From: Lentisphaeria bacterium
Lineage (GTDB): Bacteria; Verrucomicrobiota; Lentisphaeria; Oligosphaerales; PUNB01
DNA: 14,843 bases
Direction: 5' to 3'
Assembly (NCBI GenBank): GCA_007133055.1
Contig: SLNM01000138.1
Coordinates: forward strand, 1 to 14,843
The notes under the pieces are model-generated. The model was not told where the DNA came from, did not search any database, and saw nothing but the letters and a program-made list of their open reading frames with translations. Below, piece after piece: positions 14,751-14,843 of this stretch (positions are counted from its first letter, which is position 1; every line of letters starts with the position of its first letter). The translations under genes were made by a program, and so were the position numbers.

Positions 14751-14814
14751 AAAATGAGTTTTAAAATTGCAGCCTGTGGTTTCTGGCGCAATTCGGTATG
14801 TTAAAACTCGTTTT
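14751..14814. repeat. Nested inverted repeat at the right edge
   Basis: AAAATGAGTTTTA (14751-14763) and TAAAACTCGTTTT (14802-14814) are reverse complements with one mismatch. Inside them AATTGC (14765-14770) and GCAATT (14788-14793) pair as well. It could be a terminator-like hairpin, a regulatory site or the end of a mobile unit that continues beyond the window. No gene is visible from 14725 to the end. Confidence 0.45.
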
Positions 14815-14843
14815 CCCTGTCAAAAACGCGGCCTAACTAACAA

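Overview
The window (about 14.8 kb, GC-rich coding sequence) looks like a chromosomal piece of a PVC-superphylum bacterium, most likely Lentisphaerota or a close relative. This is inferred from the mix of glycan-degrading enzymes of PVC type, a Spy/CpxP-like secreted small protein, a 'WPLF'-repeat secreted protein, DUF4143 ATPases, and dispersed CCACGAATGG-type repeats. No rRNA or tRNA is visible, so the taxonomy rests on family resemblance only.

Layout. (1) 1-120: a REP-like inverted-repeat element. (2) 173-6465, plus strand: a glycan-degradation block. It holds a GH38 alpha-mannosidase-like protein whose expected nucleophile Asp is a Met, a translationally coupled lipoprotein of the DUF4838/alpha-glucuronidase-N type, and a GH39 beta-xylosidase-like enzyme with both catalytic Glu present and a TTG start. 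(3) 6585-11749, minus strand: six collinear genes converging on the GH39 gene. In transcription order they are fxsA, a 'WPLF'-repeat exported protein, a 43-residue Cys-rich protein, an ABC-2-type ATPase with a long charged tail and no permease beside it, a membrane-anchored TPR protein, and a Spy/CpxP-like exported protein, closed by a hairpin terminator. A plausible internal promoter lies ahead of the Cys-rich gene.

(4) 11913-14344, plus strand: a decayed region. A fragment of a large alpha/alpha-toroid (heparinase-like) protein lacks its N-terminus, carries a frameshift, and is joined in frame to the C-terminal end of a DUF4143 ATPase. An imperfect 29-bp inverted repeat follows. Then comes a second, nearly complete DUF4143 AAA ATPase, preceded by a perfect 8-bp palindrome and broken by one extra T just after the Walker A segment. 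Another copy of the same repeat lies beyond it. (5) 14345-14843: no conventional gene. It has a good sigma70-type promoter, a GC-rich structured stretch in AT-rich surroundings, and a T-run that could end a roughly 195-nt RNA, followed by a further inverted repeat at the window edge.

How the parts work together: the plus-strand enzymes would trim mannose, uronic-acid and xylose-type linkages from complex glycans, although the first two show departures that make their activity uncertain. The minus-strand genes look like an envelope-associated operon. The right third looks like a place where mobile or repeated DNA and ATPase genes have accumulated and decayed.
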